Made by a program: the position numbers and the translations under genes. From CAYUIS01 sp964444825 (GTDB lineage: Bacteria; Chloroflexota; Anaerolineae; B4-G1), in assembly GCA_964444825.1 (NCBI GenBank), contig CAYUIS010000003.1:5837-69836 (forward strand): a stretch of DNA of 64,000 bases, given 5' to 3'. Below are positions 33,997 to 42,502 of the stretch, one piece after another. Position 1 is the stretch's first letter; every line of letters starts with the position of its first letter. The notes beneath the pieces were generated by a model. The model had not been told where the DNA came from. It searched no databases and saw nothing but the letters and a program-made list of their open reading frames with translations.

Positions 33997-34277
33997 AGAA
34001 CAACGTGCTGGACGAGCTGTTTGCGACTATCATTGATCGGCAAGCATACCCACGGCCCGGCTCATACACAGCCAGGCTGCTGGAGGCTGGCGAAGACGAG
34101 ATCCTGAAAAAGGTAGGTGAGGAGGCGATGGAGGTGATCCTGGCCGCCAAGGGGCAGGGAGACGAACGAGTTGTCTCTGAGATCGCCGATCTGTTCTACC
34201 ACCTGCTGGTATTGCTGGCGGCACGAGGTCTCACATTGGACCAAGTCGAGGCCGAGTTAAAACGGAGGCGAAGATAA
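33993..34277 (+). CDS. hisE: phosphoribosyl-ATP pyrophosphatase
   Basis: 94 residues from the ATG at 33993 behind GGAGG. All-alpha MazG-like fold: LFATIIDRQAYPRPGSYTA, LKKVGEEAMEVILAAKG with the metal-binding Glu residues, and SEIADLFYHLLVLLAARG. It hydrolyses PR-ATP to PR-AMP. purH starts three bases downstream. Confidence 0.95.
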   Translation: MKNNVLDELFATIIDRQAYPRPGSYTARLLEAGEDEILKKVGEEAMEVILAAKGQGDERVVSEIADLFYHLLVLLAARGLTLDQVEAELKRRRR

Positions 34278-34279
34278 AA

Positions 34280-35803
34280 ATGACGATCAAAAGAAGTCTA
34301 TTCAGTGTGTATGACAAGACCGGGCTGGTGGACCTGGCACGCCCACTGGCCAAGCGGGGGGTCGAGATCGTCGCTAGCGGCGGCACTGCCCGCGCTCTGC
34401 TCCAGGCTGGCCTGAATGTGCAATCTGTCAGCGACGTGACTGGCTCTCCCGAGATCCTGGGAGGGCGGGTAAAGACGCTCCATCCCGCCATCCACGGCGG
34501 CATCCTCTCCCGCCGCATCCCGGCCGACCGAGAGGAACTGGAGGGCCAGGGCTGGGATGAGGTCGACCTGGTCGTAGTCAACCTCTATCCCTTTGAGGAG
34601 ACGGCGGCCGATCCAAGCGCCTCGCTGGAGACCGTCATCGAACAGATCGACATCGGCGGCGTAGCGTTACTGCGAGCGTCGGCCAAGAATTATGCCCACG
34701 TGACCACGGTGTGCGACCCTGCGGATTATGAGCTTGTCCTCGCAGAGATCAACAGGCACGGGCAGGTGTCCCTGGAGATCCGACGGCAGTTGGCGGTCAA
34801 GGTGTTTGCCCACACCGCCGCCTACGACACCGCTATCTGGCGTTATCTGGGCAGGGACGCGGATGAACCGGCGGGGTTCCCTGAGCAACTGACGATGGGC
34901 CTCAACAAGCTGAACGACCTGAGATACGGTGAGAACCCGCATCAGCGGGCCGCATTGTACGCCCCCCCTGGTGTGACCGGTCCGCTGGGTGGACGGTTAC
35001 TGCAGGGGAAAGCCCTCTCTTACAACAACTTGCTCGATCTGGACGCCGCGTGGCGGGCCTGTGCTGCCTTTGAAGGCCCCACCATCGCCATCATCAAGCA
35101 CCTGAGCCCCTGCGGTCTCGCATCGGCCGACAGGCTGGCAGAGGCGTTCCCGCTGGCGCTGGCAGGAGACCCGGTCTCAGCCTTTGGGAGCGTCATTGCT
35201 GCCAATCGAATCGTCGACTTGGACACGGTCCGCGCGCTGGGCGATCTGTACATCGAGGCCATCGCAGCGCCCGCCTTCACCGCGGAGGCGCAGCAGGCCC
35301 TTGAAGCGCGCAAAGGATGCCGGTTGGTCGCGATAGGCCAATCAGAACCGGATCAATTGGAGATGCGGAGCATTCAGGGTGGGTTTTTGCTCCAGGACCC
35401 CGATCCGGGCGACCAGGCTGAGTGGCAGGCGGTCACCCAACGCGCTCCTACCCCCGCGGAGAAAAGAAGCCTGAGATTTGCCTGGCGGGCGGTCGCCCAC
35501 GTCAAGTCGAACGGCATCCTGGTGGCCCAGGGCGAGGCTGCGGTCGGCATCGGCGGCGGACTGCCCAGCCGGGTGGACGCCGTCCGGCTGGCATTGGCCA
35601 AGGCGGGCGAACGGGCCCAAGGAGCGGTCCTCGCCTCCGATGCCTTTTTTCCATTCCCCGACGGCGTCGAGATAGCGGCCAGCCAAGGGGTAACGGCCAT
35701 CGTCCAACCTGGAGGCTCAGTGCGCGATCAACAGGTCATCGAAACCGCCGATCGATCGGGACTGGCGATGTGCTTTACCGGCGTGCGCCACTTTCGGCAC
35801 TGA
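34280..35803 (+). CDS. purH: bifunctional AICAR transformylase / IMP cyclohydrolase
   Basis: 507 residues, full length. The N-terminal IMP cyclohydrolase domain has FSVYDKTGLVDLA, ASGGTARAL, GRVKTLHPAIHGGIL and VNLYPFE. The AICAR transformylase domain has KLNDLRYGENPHQRAALY, SYNNLLDLDAAW, IKHLSPCGLAS and the C-terminal SDAFFPFPDGVE. Its position at the end of the his operon makes sense because HisHF releases AICAR, which PurH returns to IMP and so to the ATP used by HisG. It ends at a strong palindrome. Confidence 0.97.
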   Translation: MTIKRSLFSVYDKTGLVDLARPLAKRGVEIVASGGTARALLQAGLNVQSVSDVTGSPEILGGRVKTLHPAIHGGILSRRIPADREELEGQGWDEVDLVVVNLYPFEETAADPSASLETVIEQIDIGGVALLRASAKNYAHVTTVCDPADYELVLAEINRHGQVSLEIRRQLAVKVFAHTAAYDTAIWRYLGRDADEPAGFPEQLTMGLNKLNDLRYGENPHQRAALYAPPGVTGPLGGRLLQGKALSYNNLLDLDAAWRACAAFEGPTIAIIKHLSPCGLASADRLAEAFPLALAGDPVSAFGSVIAANRIVDLDTVRALGDLYIEAIAAPAFTAEAQQALEARKGCRLVAIGQSEPDQLEMRSIQGGFLLQDPDPGDQAEWQAVTQRAPTPAEKRSLRFAWRAVAHVKSNGILVAQGEAAVGIGGGLPSRVDAVRLALAKAGERAQGAVLASDAFFPFPDGVEIAASQGVTAIVQPGGSVRDQQVIETADRSGLAMCFTGVRHFRH

Positions 35804-35832
35804 AACCGGAGCTAGCGCCCTTTTTGCTGACC

Positions 35833-35865
35833 AGATTGGTCCAATCTTTAAGATTGGACCAATCT
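35833..35865 (+). terminator. perfect palindrome after purH, probable terminator
   Basis: AGATTGGTCCAATCT and AGATTGGACCAATCT are perfect 15-base complementary arms around TTA, extended by CCAG/CTGG. A T-rich TTTCTCTTT follows. Each arm is itself nearly palindromic, so the site could also be a dispersed repeat. It separates the his-pur operon from the sigma-factor operon. Confidence 0.6.
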
Positions 35866-35951
35866 CTGGTTTCTCTTTGCGACCGAATATGCAACCCTAT
35901 TCAATCGTTATACGTATATAGATTGCTAGAGCCTGGAGAGATTCAGGTAAT

Positions 35952-36569
35952 GTGGAGCACGAGTTGACTACGGAAACTGAGTGGATCCAACAAGCCCGTG
36001 GAGGCGACCAGGCCGCCTTTGGTCGCCTGGTTATGGCCTATCAGACGCCCGTTTACAACCTGACTTACCGAATGCTGGGCAACGCGGGGGAAGCTGAGGA
36101 TGCGGCGCAGGAGGCATTTCTGCGGGCGTATACACGCCTGCACAGTTACGATCCAGACCGGCCATTCCGGTCGTGGATGCTGTCTATTGCCTCCCACTAC
36201 TGCATCGACCAGCTTCGCAAGCGGCGGTTCACGTGGCTATCGTTTGAGGACGAGATAGCGGCGCCGAACGGCTCGACGAGCAACGCAGCCACCATCGCCG
36301 AAGCACACCTGACCAGCGGGAATCCTAATCCGGAGGCGGTCGTAGCGGAGAAAGAGAAACAGGGACATGTACAGGAAATGCTAGGATCGCTTTCGCCCAC
36401 TGATCGGGCGGCAATCACGCTTCGCTACTGGTACGACTATTCCTACGAAGAGGTCGCTGACTCGCTGGGCCTGACGGTGAGTGCTGTCAAATCGCGGCTC
36501 CACCGCGCCCGGCGCGGTCTGGCAACCATGGTGGAACAGGATGGAGACTATGGACTGCAAACGTGCTAG
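35952..36569 (+). CDS. ECF RNA polymerase sigma factor
   Basis: 205 residues from a GTG at 35952 (a TTG at 35964 is possible). Region 2: FGRLVMAYQTPVYNLTYRML and EDAAQEAFLRAYTRLHSYD. Region 4: LSPTDRAAITLRYWYDYSYE and VKSRLHRARRGL. The linker between domains is long and contains a stretch (APNGSTSNAATIAEAH). It overlaps the downstream zinc anti-sigma gene, the normal ECF pairing. Confidence 0.92.
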   Translation: MEHELTTETEWIQQARGGDQAAFGRLVMAYQTPVYNLTYRMLGNAGEAEDAAQEAFLRAYTRLHSYDPDRPFRSWMLSIASHYCIDQLRKRRFTWLSFEDEIAAPNGSTSNAATIAEAHLTSGNPNPEAVVAEKEKQGHVQEMLGSLSPTDRAAITLRYWYDYSYEEVADSLGLTVSAVKSRLHRARRGLATMVEQDGDYGLQTC

Positions 36570-37083
36570 TAGAATGATGTCGCTGCGCCTGGATGGCAAC
36601 CTGGATGGCGCCGAGATGACTCGCCTGGATGAACACCTGGGGGAGTGCAGCGCCTGTTTGGTCGAGTGGCACAGAATGCAGGCCATCGACAGCCTGCTGA
36701 GGGCTACTCCTATGGTCCATCCGCCGCTCAGGTTGCGGGTGCAGGTTATGGCCCGTTTGAGCCGGCGAGATCAGGCACGCCGGGCGATCATCGGCGGCAC
36801 AGCACTGACGCTGGGGACGGTCACGCTGGCGCTGCTGACCCTGGCGCCAGCCCTGATCGGGCTGCTGAATGGACTGGGTATCGCACCCGCTCTGATCAGC
36901 GGCGGACCAGAGACGCTCAGCCAGTTGCTGCTCTTTGGCAGCACGATGGGCCGGGCAGTGTTGGTATTGATAGAAGCGCTCGCCCTTCCATTGGCAGCGC
37001 TGATTATGTGTAGCCTGTTGATGGCGCTGGCCGTCAACAGCCTGTGGATTCGTATGGTACGCCGAATGCGGGTCCGATCATAG
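36541..37083 (+). CDS. zinc-binding anti-sigma factor, membrane anchored
   Basis: About 180 residues, from ATG 36541 or 36550, overlapping the sigma-factor end. The ZAS motif His-x3-Cys-x2-Cys is present in DEHLGECSACLVEW, preceded by CKRASRMMSLRLDG. Two to three hydrophobic helices follow (about 80-105, 135-165). It should hold the sigma factor at the membrane until an envelope or redox signal. The two envelope proteins downstream are plausible regulon members. Confidence 0.85.
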   Translation: METMDCKRASRMMSLRLDGNLDGAEMTRLDEHLGECSACLVEWHRMQAIDSLLRATPMVHPPLRLRVQVMARLSRRDQARRAIIGGTALTLGTVTLALLTLAPALIGLLNGLGIAPALISGGPETLSQLLLFGSTMGRAVLVLIEALALPLAALIMCSLLMALAVNSLWIRMVRRMRVRS

Positions 37084-37114
37084 TAGTACCTCGTCAAGGT
37101 AAAGATGATGGCCC

Positions 37115-37217
37115 GTCATTCTGAGCAGCTTGTCCTGAGCCTGGCGAAGGATAGCGAAGAATCTCTTGTCGAACAGAGAATCCCCACGCCGAGATTCCTC
37201 GCTCTGCTCGGAATGAC
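37115..37217. repeat. MITE-like inverted repeat
   Basis: GTCATTCTGAGC (37115-37126) and GCTCGGAATGAC (37206-37217) pair at 11 of 12 positions. Inner arms GAAGAATCTC and GAGATTCCTC also pair. The segment includes CCTGAGCCTGGCGAAGGA, related to the repeat at about 29868. It lies in the 215-base gap before the lipoprotein gene; no promoter was identified with confidence there. Confidence 0.7.
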
Positions 37218-37298
37218 CAGCGAAAACTTGACTAGGTCATAGTGTGCAAGAACGATAAAGACCGGTGGCCGGGCTTGCGGCTACCAAAGGAGTAGAAA

Positions 37299-38192
37299 AT
37301 GAGAAAACTGACAATTGTACTCGCTGGACTTGTGTTGACGGGCAGCTCCCTGGCATGCTGTATCATGCCACAAATACCCGACATTGAGATCAACATGCCC
37401 GCCGTCGAAGTGGGAGATTTGCGGGAAGTACAGGAAGAGATCCCTCTCTCGGGCGCCGAATCGGCCACCGTCAAGATCAAGTTTGGCGCTGGCGAACTGA
37501 ACATCGAGGCAGGAGATCCCGACTCACTGTTCGCCGGTCGTTTCCGTTACAATGTCGAGCAATGGAAACCGTCGGTGACCTACAAGGAAGGCGAACTGAC
37601 GATCGAGCAGGGAGGGACCAAGAGAGAGTGGGGCATCCCAACCGGGAACACCCGCAACGAGTGGGAGCTCGAGTTCTCACCCCGGATACCGATCGAGATG
37701 AGGATCGACATCGGTGCGGGCGCGGGGAACCTGGACTTGAGCGGGCTGGGACTATCGGAACTCGATCTGAGAATGGGTGCGGGGGACTTTCAGGTCAGGT
37801 TCAACGAGTCGAACCCGGTCGAAATGCGCGATCTGACGCTGGAGACAGGGGCCGCCAAGCTGGACGTCAGGGGAATCGGCTACGCCAGTCCCGAGAAAGC
37901 GACCGTGAACGGAGGCGTGGGTGAGATCACGCTGGACCTTACGGGGACGTGGTCCAACTCGAGCGAGGTGGATATCACGGCCGGCGTCGGTTCCATCACC
38001 CTGCGCCTGCCCGACGACATTGGCGTGCAGGTCGAGACAGATGGTGGGCTGACAAACGTGGAGGCAGGGGAGTTCCGACGCACAGACGGCGCCTACGTGA
38101 ATGACGCTTTTGGCGAGACAGAGGTAGAGTTACGCATCCACGTCACAACCGGCGTCGGCAATCTGCGGCTCGTCAGTGTATCGAACAACTAG
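37299..38192 (+). CDS. predicted lipoprotein with DUF4097/toastrack-like beta domain
   Basis: 297 residues. N-terminal MRKLTIVLAGLVLTGSSLACC gives a lipobox (SLAC) with lipidation at Cys20. The remainder is a glycine- and valine-rich beta repeat (FGAGELNIEAGDPD, IDIGAGAGNLDLSGLGLSEL, DITAGVGSITLRLPDD, TTGVGNLRLVSV) like the toastrack domains of LiaF/DUF2154/DUF4097 proteins. Anchored on the outer face of the membrane; role in envelope-stress sensing is inferred from the ECF neighbours. Confidence 0.8.
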   Translation: MRKLTIVLAGLVLTGSSLACCIMPQIPDIEINMPAVEVGDLREVQEEIPLSGAESATVKIKFGAGELNIEAGDPDSLFAGRFRYNVEQWKPSVTYKEGELTIEQGGTKREWGIPTGNTRNEWELEFSPRIPIEMRIDIGAGAGNLDLSGLGLSELDLRMGAGDFQVRFNESNPVEMRDLTLETGAAKLDVRGIGYASPEKATVNGGVGEITLDLTGTWSNSSEVDITAGVGSITLRLPDDIGVQVETDGGLTNVEAGEFRRTDGAYVNDAFGETEVELRIHVTTGVGNLRLVSVSNN

Positions 38193-38216
38193 AATCACCG
38201 CCCGGAGGTAAGGTAT

Positions 38217-39359
38217 ATGAAAGCTAAACTTACAAAGAGACGATGGGCTATCCTGATCATGCTGGTGCTGGTAGCTTGTGCGCTGGTCCCAACCACACCG
38301 GCGCTGGCCGATGGCGGCCCTCCCGACCCAGGGGGTGAAGGTACCGTCATCTGGAACGAAGACTATACGCTGGAAGAGGGAGAACAACTAGAAGGCGACC
38401 TGATCGTCTTTAACGGCAACGTGACGCTGGAAGAGGACAGCCAGGTCGAGGGGTCAGTCATCGTTTGGAACGGAAGCGCCAACATAGAGGGTTCTATCGC
38501 GGGTGACCTGGTTGTCTCCATCGGAGATATCCATCTTGGCCCCAGCGCCTCTGTGGATGGTCAGGTGGTGTGTACCTGGAACTGTGACGTCAAGCAGGAC
38601 GAGGGTGCCCAAGTGGGCGGGGGCGTGTTCGAGGCCAATCCCTGGGAGGCATTGCGCCTGGACCATGAACGGGGCGTTCCCATCCCGGTCCCCTCCCCCA
38701 TCAGCTTTTGGGCATCGGCTCCGGGACAGGCTTTGGGTTGGATACTCAAGCTAGTGCGCACGGTGGCCGCCATTTTGGTCGTCGCTGCGGTCGCGGGGTT
38801 GGTGGCGCTGATCTGGCCTCAGCCTACAGCTCAGATCGGGCACACCGTGATAGAAGCGCCGTGGCAGAGCCTGGGCATCGGCTTCCTCACCGTGGTCTCG
38901 GCTACGGTGCTCATCGTCGTGCTGGCGATCACCATCTGTCTGTCACCCATTGCTCTCCTGGCGGCCCTGGCGCTGGGCGCAGCCGGCCTGTTCGGCTGGA
39001 TCGGAGTCGGCGCGGTGGTCGGGGAACGGATGCTACAGGCACTCAAGGCCCGCGAGACTGAACCGATGTGGGCCGCCGCATTGGGCACGCTGGTGGTCAC
39101 GGCGATCAGCTCAGGGTTGAGCATAGCCTTTTGCCTGGCGCCGCTCGGATGGCTCGCGACCTTGATCGTGGGCTGTATGGGGTTGGGCGCTGTGGCGCTT
39201 ACGCGGTTTGGTACGACGGCCTACGTCCCGACCACAGGCTCGGTCGATCCCCTCCCCACCCCCGCACCTGCGCCACCAGAGCCCGCACCAGTTGAGGAGA
39301 TCGAGGAGCCCGAAGCTCCTGAGCCACCGGAAGACGAAGGGGAAAGCAGCGCGGAGTAG
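38217..39359 (+). CDS. polymer-forming (bactofilin-like) domain membrane protein
   Basis: 380 residues. The signal peptide MKAKLTKRRWAILIMLVLVACA with a PALADGG processing site is followed by a right-handed beta-helix-like region (LEEGEQLEGDLIVFNGNVTL, QVEGSVIVWNGSANIEG, IAGDLVVSIGDIHLG), as in polymer-forming cytoskeletal/bactofilin proteins. Four to five membrane helices (about 175-340) and a Pro/Glu-rich tail follow. Same direction and 24 bases from the lipoprotein. Ends in a strong terminator. Confidence 0.8.
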   Translation: MKAKLTKRRWAILIMLVLVACALVPTTPALADGGPPDPGGEGTVIWNEDYTLEEGEQLEGDLIVFNGNVTLEEDSQVEGSVIVWNGSANIEGSIAGDLVVSIGDIHLGPSASVDGQVVCTWNCDVKQDEGAQVGGGVFEANPWEALRLDHERGVPIPVPSPISFWASAPGQALGWILKLVRTVAAILVVAAVAGLVALIWPQPTAQIGHTVIEAPWQSLGIGFLTVVSATVLIVVLAITICLSPIALLAALALGAAGLFGWIGVGAVVGERMLQALKARETEPMWAAALGTLVVTAISSGLSIAFCLAPLGWLATLIVGCMGLGAVALTRFGTTAYVPTTGSVDPLPTPAPAPPEPAPVEEIEEPEAPEPPEDEGESSAE

Positions 39360-39382
39360 GACGCGGCACACGCACAGACACC

Positions 39383-39416
39383 GGGGAGCCCGCAGATAGG
39401 GCTCCCCGTTTTATTT
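39383..39416 (+). terminator. intrinsic terminator
   Basis: GGGGAGCCC (39383-39391) and GGGCTCCCC (39399-39407) form a perfect 9-bp stem, 7-nt loop, followed by GTTTTATTT. It closes the sigma-envelope operon. The following 247 bases (39417-39663) contain no gene or site that I recognise. Confidence 0.95.
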
Positions 39417-39663
39417 GCAGGTGGTTGACGATAGCCCGCAAGAATCGCCCGCCGTATTCAGGTATCGCCTTGATGTAATGTGTGTTCCTATCTGCTCCCA
39501 GCTCAGTATGCTCAGGGTCGTCATCAGTATACTATACTTCCCCCTTCTGTCCCGATCATAACAGTCAGAATGCACGATAGCTCTGGACCGCGTCAATCTC
39601 GTTGCAGAACGAATACAGTTTTGGGATATCGCCCCACCTTTGGATAAAACCGGCCGTTTTCGC

Positions 39664-39692
39664 TTGACAACCCCCGATTATCCTGGTATCAT
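39664..39692 (+). promoter_or_regulatory. promoter of the FtsK-like gene
   Basis: TTGACA (39664-39669), a 17-bp spacer and TATCAT (39687-39692). The transcript would start near 39699, immediately before the LexA-type box, leaving a leader of about 118 nt. Confidence 0.8.
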
Positions 39693-39701
39693 GCGAGATA
39701 T

Positions 39702-39715
39702 AGAACATTTGTTCT
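39702..39715 (+). promoter_or_regulatory. LexA (Cheo-type SOS) box
   Basis: AGAACATTTGTTCT is a perfect inverted repeat containing GAAC-N4-GTTC, the Gram-positive SOS operator. It lies at about +4 to +17 relative to the predicted start, a position that blocks transcription. Confidence 0.75.
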
Positions 39716-39816
39716 AATCTCCGACATCTCGCCATCAGCTCGAGACAAGCGCCAACAGCCAAGACCCACCCAACACATAGCACCTGAGCTGATGGCCTGG
39801 GACAAGGTCAGTCAAG

Positions 39817-40968
39817 ATGCGCAAAAAGCTCGAGTTCCAGGCGGACCGGATCGAGACGGTGCTATCCGTGCACAAGATTCCAGCCCGGGTGACCGGCGGC
39901 ACGGTGACGCCCCGATGGGTACGTTTCCAGGTGTTGCCCGCCGTGGGCGCCAAGATCTCCAAGATCAGAGGGCTGAGTGAGGAGTTGGCCGCTGCGCTCG
40001 GCGCGCGCAACTGCCGCGTGTCGAGGCGTGGGGCCGCCGTCGCCGTCGAGATTCCGCGCGACGACCCCCAGGCAGTCCGCCTGCTGCCCCTGCTCCGCCA
40101 ACTCAACGACGGCGACAAAACGGAGGGCACTATCCCAGCGGTGACCGGTATCCTGGGTATCGCCGAGGACGGCGCGCCCCTGCTCATTCGCCTGCCCTCC
40201 CCCGACGTGGCGCACATCCTGGTGGCAGGGACGACCGGATCGGGAAAGACGACGCTCTTGCAAAGTATGATCCTCAGCCTGGCGATGGTCAACACAGCCT
40301 GTAGTGGTCAGTCCCGGGCCTGCGGCTCCCAATTGAGCATACTCCTGCTGGACCCCAAAGGTCACGCCTTTGCCCCCTTCGAAGGACTGCCTCACCTGGC
40401 GCGCCCGATCATCCGGGACGTGGAGGAGGCAACCGAGGCCCTGCAGAGCCTGGTACGCCTGATGGAGCGCCGCAGTGCCTCCCCCACCCCTCCGGGAGGA
40501 GACAATCCATCGTCAGGGCAGCCGCGCATCGTGTTGGTGATCGACGAGTTAGCCGACCTGCTGATGGTCGGTGGCAAACGAATACAACAGGCCCTCACCC
40601 GCCTGACCCAGCGCGGGCGGGAGGCTGGCATCCACGTCATCGCCGCCACCCAGAAACCAACGGCCGCCGTCCTGGGCTCGCTGATCAAGGCAAACTTTCC
40701 GGTGCGGCTTGTGGGGCGGGTGACGAGCGCCGAAGATGCGCGCACGGCCACCGGTTGGAGCGGCACCGGAGCCGAGCGATTGCTGGGACGGGGGGATTTC
40801 CTGGCGGTGGCGGAGGGACGAGTGGTCAGATTCCAGGCAGCGCACATCTCCCAGGAAGAGATCCGGGAGATCGTAGACCAGATGGAACGAGACGCGAGAC
40901 GATTGACGGAATCAGATCTGCTTCAACCGGTGAGGCAACTCCGGGACAGTTTTGGAGGGGGGAGGTAA
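39817..40968 (+). CDS. FtsK/SpoIIIE-like DNA translocase
   Basis: 383 residues. The motor domain has Walker A GTTGSGKT (138-145), then ILLLDPKGHAFAPF, Walker B IVLVIDELADLLM and the RecA-fold segments RLTQRGREAGIHVIAATQKP and FPVRLVGRVTSAEDARTATG, all typical of FtsK. No N-terminal membrane domain is present, and the C-terminal gamma (KOPS-reading) winged helix is absent. It is thus a short, soluble FtsK-type pump. The upstream LexA box predicts induction by DNA damage, suggesting a role in chromosome repair or segregation under SOS. Confidence 0.88.
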   Translation: MRKKLEFQADRIETVLSVHKIPARVTGGTVTPRWVRFQVLPAVGAKISKIRGLSEELAAALGARNCRVSRRGAAVAVEIPRDDPQAVRLLPLLRQLNDGDKTEGTIPAVTGILGIAEDGAPLLIRLPSPDVAHILVAGTTGSGKTTLLQSMILSLAMVNTACSGQSRACGSQLSILLLDPKGHAFAPFEGLPHLARPIIRDVEEATEALQSLVRLMERRSASPTPPGGDNPSSGQPRIVLVIDELADLLMVGGKRIQQALTRLTQRGREAGIHVIAATQKPTAAVLGSLIKANFPVRLVGRVTSAEDARTATGWSGTGAERLLGRGDFLAVAEGRVVRFQAAHISQEEIREIVDQMERDARRLTESDLLQPVRQLRDSFGGGR

Positions 40969-40970
40969 AG

Positions 40971-41366
40971 ATGGATAGGAGATCAGATTCGGTCAACCGA
41001 TGGGCTCGAATCAGGACCTTTGCTGGACTCGCCGGGATCGCCTTTGCCGTGACGCTGGCGCTGGTGATTGGCAATCGCCTGAGCGATGAGGCGCTGGCCG
41101 TTTTGGCCGGCGCGGCGTGCGGGGTCGGGGCAGCGATTCCCACCAGTTTACTCATCGTCGCCATCACGCAACGGCCACACAAGCAGTCGTCCGCCGATCA
41201 CCCACACGCGTACCCCCCCGTGGTCGTGATCGCGCCCCCCGGTTCGGGGCAGCAGACGGACGCGTGGAACCACGTCCCACCATCAATGATCCCACCGATG
41301 GAGCGCAACTTTAGCGTGGTGGGAGGCGCAGAGACAGACACCGAATCACCGGGATATACCAATTGA
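40971..41366 (+). CDS. small two-helix membrane protein
   Basis: 131 residues from the ATG at 40971 behind GGGGAGG, two bases after the FtsK-like stop, so co-transcribed. Two hydrophobic helices (about 15-35 and 40-65) are followed by a proline-rich cytoplasmic or external tail (YPPVVVIAPPGSG, VPPSMIPPMERNFSVVGG). It could tether the soluble translocase to the membrane. No known family recognised. Confidence 0.75.
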   Translation: MDRRSDSVNRWARIRTFAGLAGIAFAVTLALVIGNRLSDEALAVLAGAACGVGAAIPTSLLIVAITQRPHKQSSADHPHAYPPVVVIAPPGSGQQTDAWNHVPPSMIPPMERNFSVVGGAETDTESPGYTN

Positions 41367-41413
41367 GGAGCCTATCGATCCAGTCGGACGAGGTGCATCG
41401 CACCAGTAACAGC

Positions 41414-42340
41414 CTATTCGGGCCGGTCGGGATAGAAATCAATCACCTTCTGTCCCCCCGCGCTAGACTGCGCCGCGGTCCGCCCCCTCACGTCCTCGGG
41501 CACGAACGCCACACCAGCAGTCCCTTGTATGGCCTGTGTCAATGTCTCCAGCGGCAGAGCCAGGCCGATCAAAGTGCGCGACTCGGTCACGACAAAACGA
41601 GGTGCATCCGGTCTTCCCACCAGAGCCGACCGTGCCGGGTCCCAGACCAGGAAATAACCCTCATACGCGCCCCTGGTGTCGTTGTAAGAAACCCCGATGG
41701 CCGCTTCGTATCCCAGGTCTGGATTGATCTGAGCCGTGCCTACCGGACGACCCGTGGCCGCGTCACCGTCCACATCCAGCACAAAGACCCAATCTGTCAA
41801 AACGGGGGGAGGGTCAGGAATGGGATCGTAGAACGAGAGCCACAGCAAAAGCTCACCTTCGCTCGCCCACTGGGCCAGTTCAACGGGAACTCGCTCGTCT
41901 GGCTGAAGCGACAGCCGTAGATCAAGGTCAACATTGGCAGACCGAATATCCACGCCTCCAGGCGCTCCCTCGACCAGCGCCCCACTGCCATAGACTTCAA
42001 CATCCCCTTGCAGGTCGAACACCGGTGTGGGAGACGGCTCCGGCAACGGGGAGAGGGTCGGAGATGGTGACAGGGTCGGTGCTTCGGTCGGGGCAAGCGC
42101 CTCAGTTTGCTCTGGAACGTTCGTCAGCACGGCAGTAGGCATCGGCGTGGAAGTAGGTAGAGCAACAGCGGTAGGGGTCGAAGTGCTCACCGCCAGCTTT
42201 GATGAGGCAGGCCAAAACGTCCGCGCGAGCATAACACCCGCAATACACAGGACAAGAAAACCGATAACGCCCACTGACGCCAGCCGAACCGTCCTGGCAC
42301 GTTGTTGAGCCTCAAACTCGCGGTATTCGCGCATGATCAT
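41414..42340 (-). CDS. membrane-anchored extracytoplasmic protein with Thr/Pro linker
   Basis: 308 residues; the ATG at 42340 or 42334. One N-terminal membrane helix (VGVIGFLVLCIAGVMLA, about 23-40) is followed by a Ser/Thr/Pro-rich spacer (about 50-105). A globular beta-rich domain then begins at DLQGDVEVYG (DLRLSLQPDERVPVELAQW, DWVFVLDVDGDAATGRPVG, FVVTESRTLIGLALPLETL). The DVDGDAATG loop suggests calcium binding. The pattern recalls secreted carbohydrate- or ligand-binding domains, not firmly assigned. Convergent with the preceding operon, divergent from the metabolic cluster. Confidence 0.75.
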   Translation of the reverse strand: MIMREYREFEAQQRARTVRLASVGVIGFLVLCIAGVMLARTFWPASSKLAVSTSTPTAVALPTSTPMPTAVLTNVPEQTEALAPTEAPTLSPSPTLSPLPEPSPTPVFDLQGDVEVYGSGALVEGAPGGVDIRSANVDLDLRLSLQPDERVPVELAQWASEGELLLWLSFYDPIPDPPPVLTDWVFVLDVDGDAATGRPVGTAQINPDLGYEAAIGVSYNDTRGAYEGYFLVWDPARSALVGRPDAPRFVVTESRTLIGLALPLETLTQAIQGTAGVAFVPEDVRGRTAAQSSAGGQKVIDFYPDRPE

Positions 42341-42417
42341 CCGTTTCCTATTGTTTTTGGCCTACAGCACCAAAGGCAACCTCATCGCCACGGTGCACCC
42401 ACTATGACCTGGCACAC

Positions 42418-42446
42418 AGTATAAAGCAAGCTTGCGCAAACGTCAA
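42418..42446 (-). promoter_or_regulatory. promoter of the membrane-anchored protein
   Basis: On the minus strand TTGACG (42446-42441), a 17-bp spacer and TATACT (42423-42418). It stands back to back with the plus-strand promoter at 42474, only 27 bases away, so the two share a control region. Confidence 0.75.
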
Positions 42447-42473
42447 AGCACAGCAGCTTGTGATTTTGCCCAC

Positions 42474-42502
42474 TTGACAGGGTAAACTGCTCAGTGTATA
42501 AT
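42474..42502 (+). promoter_or_regulatory. consensus promoter of the AOR/phosphotransferase cluster
   Basis: TTGACA (42474-42479), 17-bp spacer, TATAAT (42497-42502): complete consensus. Just downstream, three direct repeats of GATAATC (from about 42513) lie at the predicted start of transcription and may be an operator. Confidence 0.88.
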
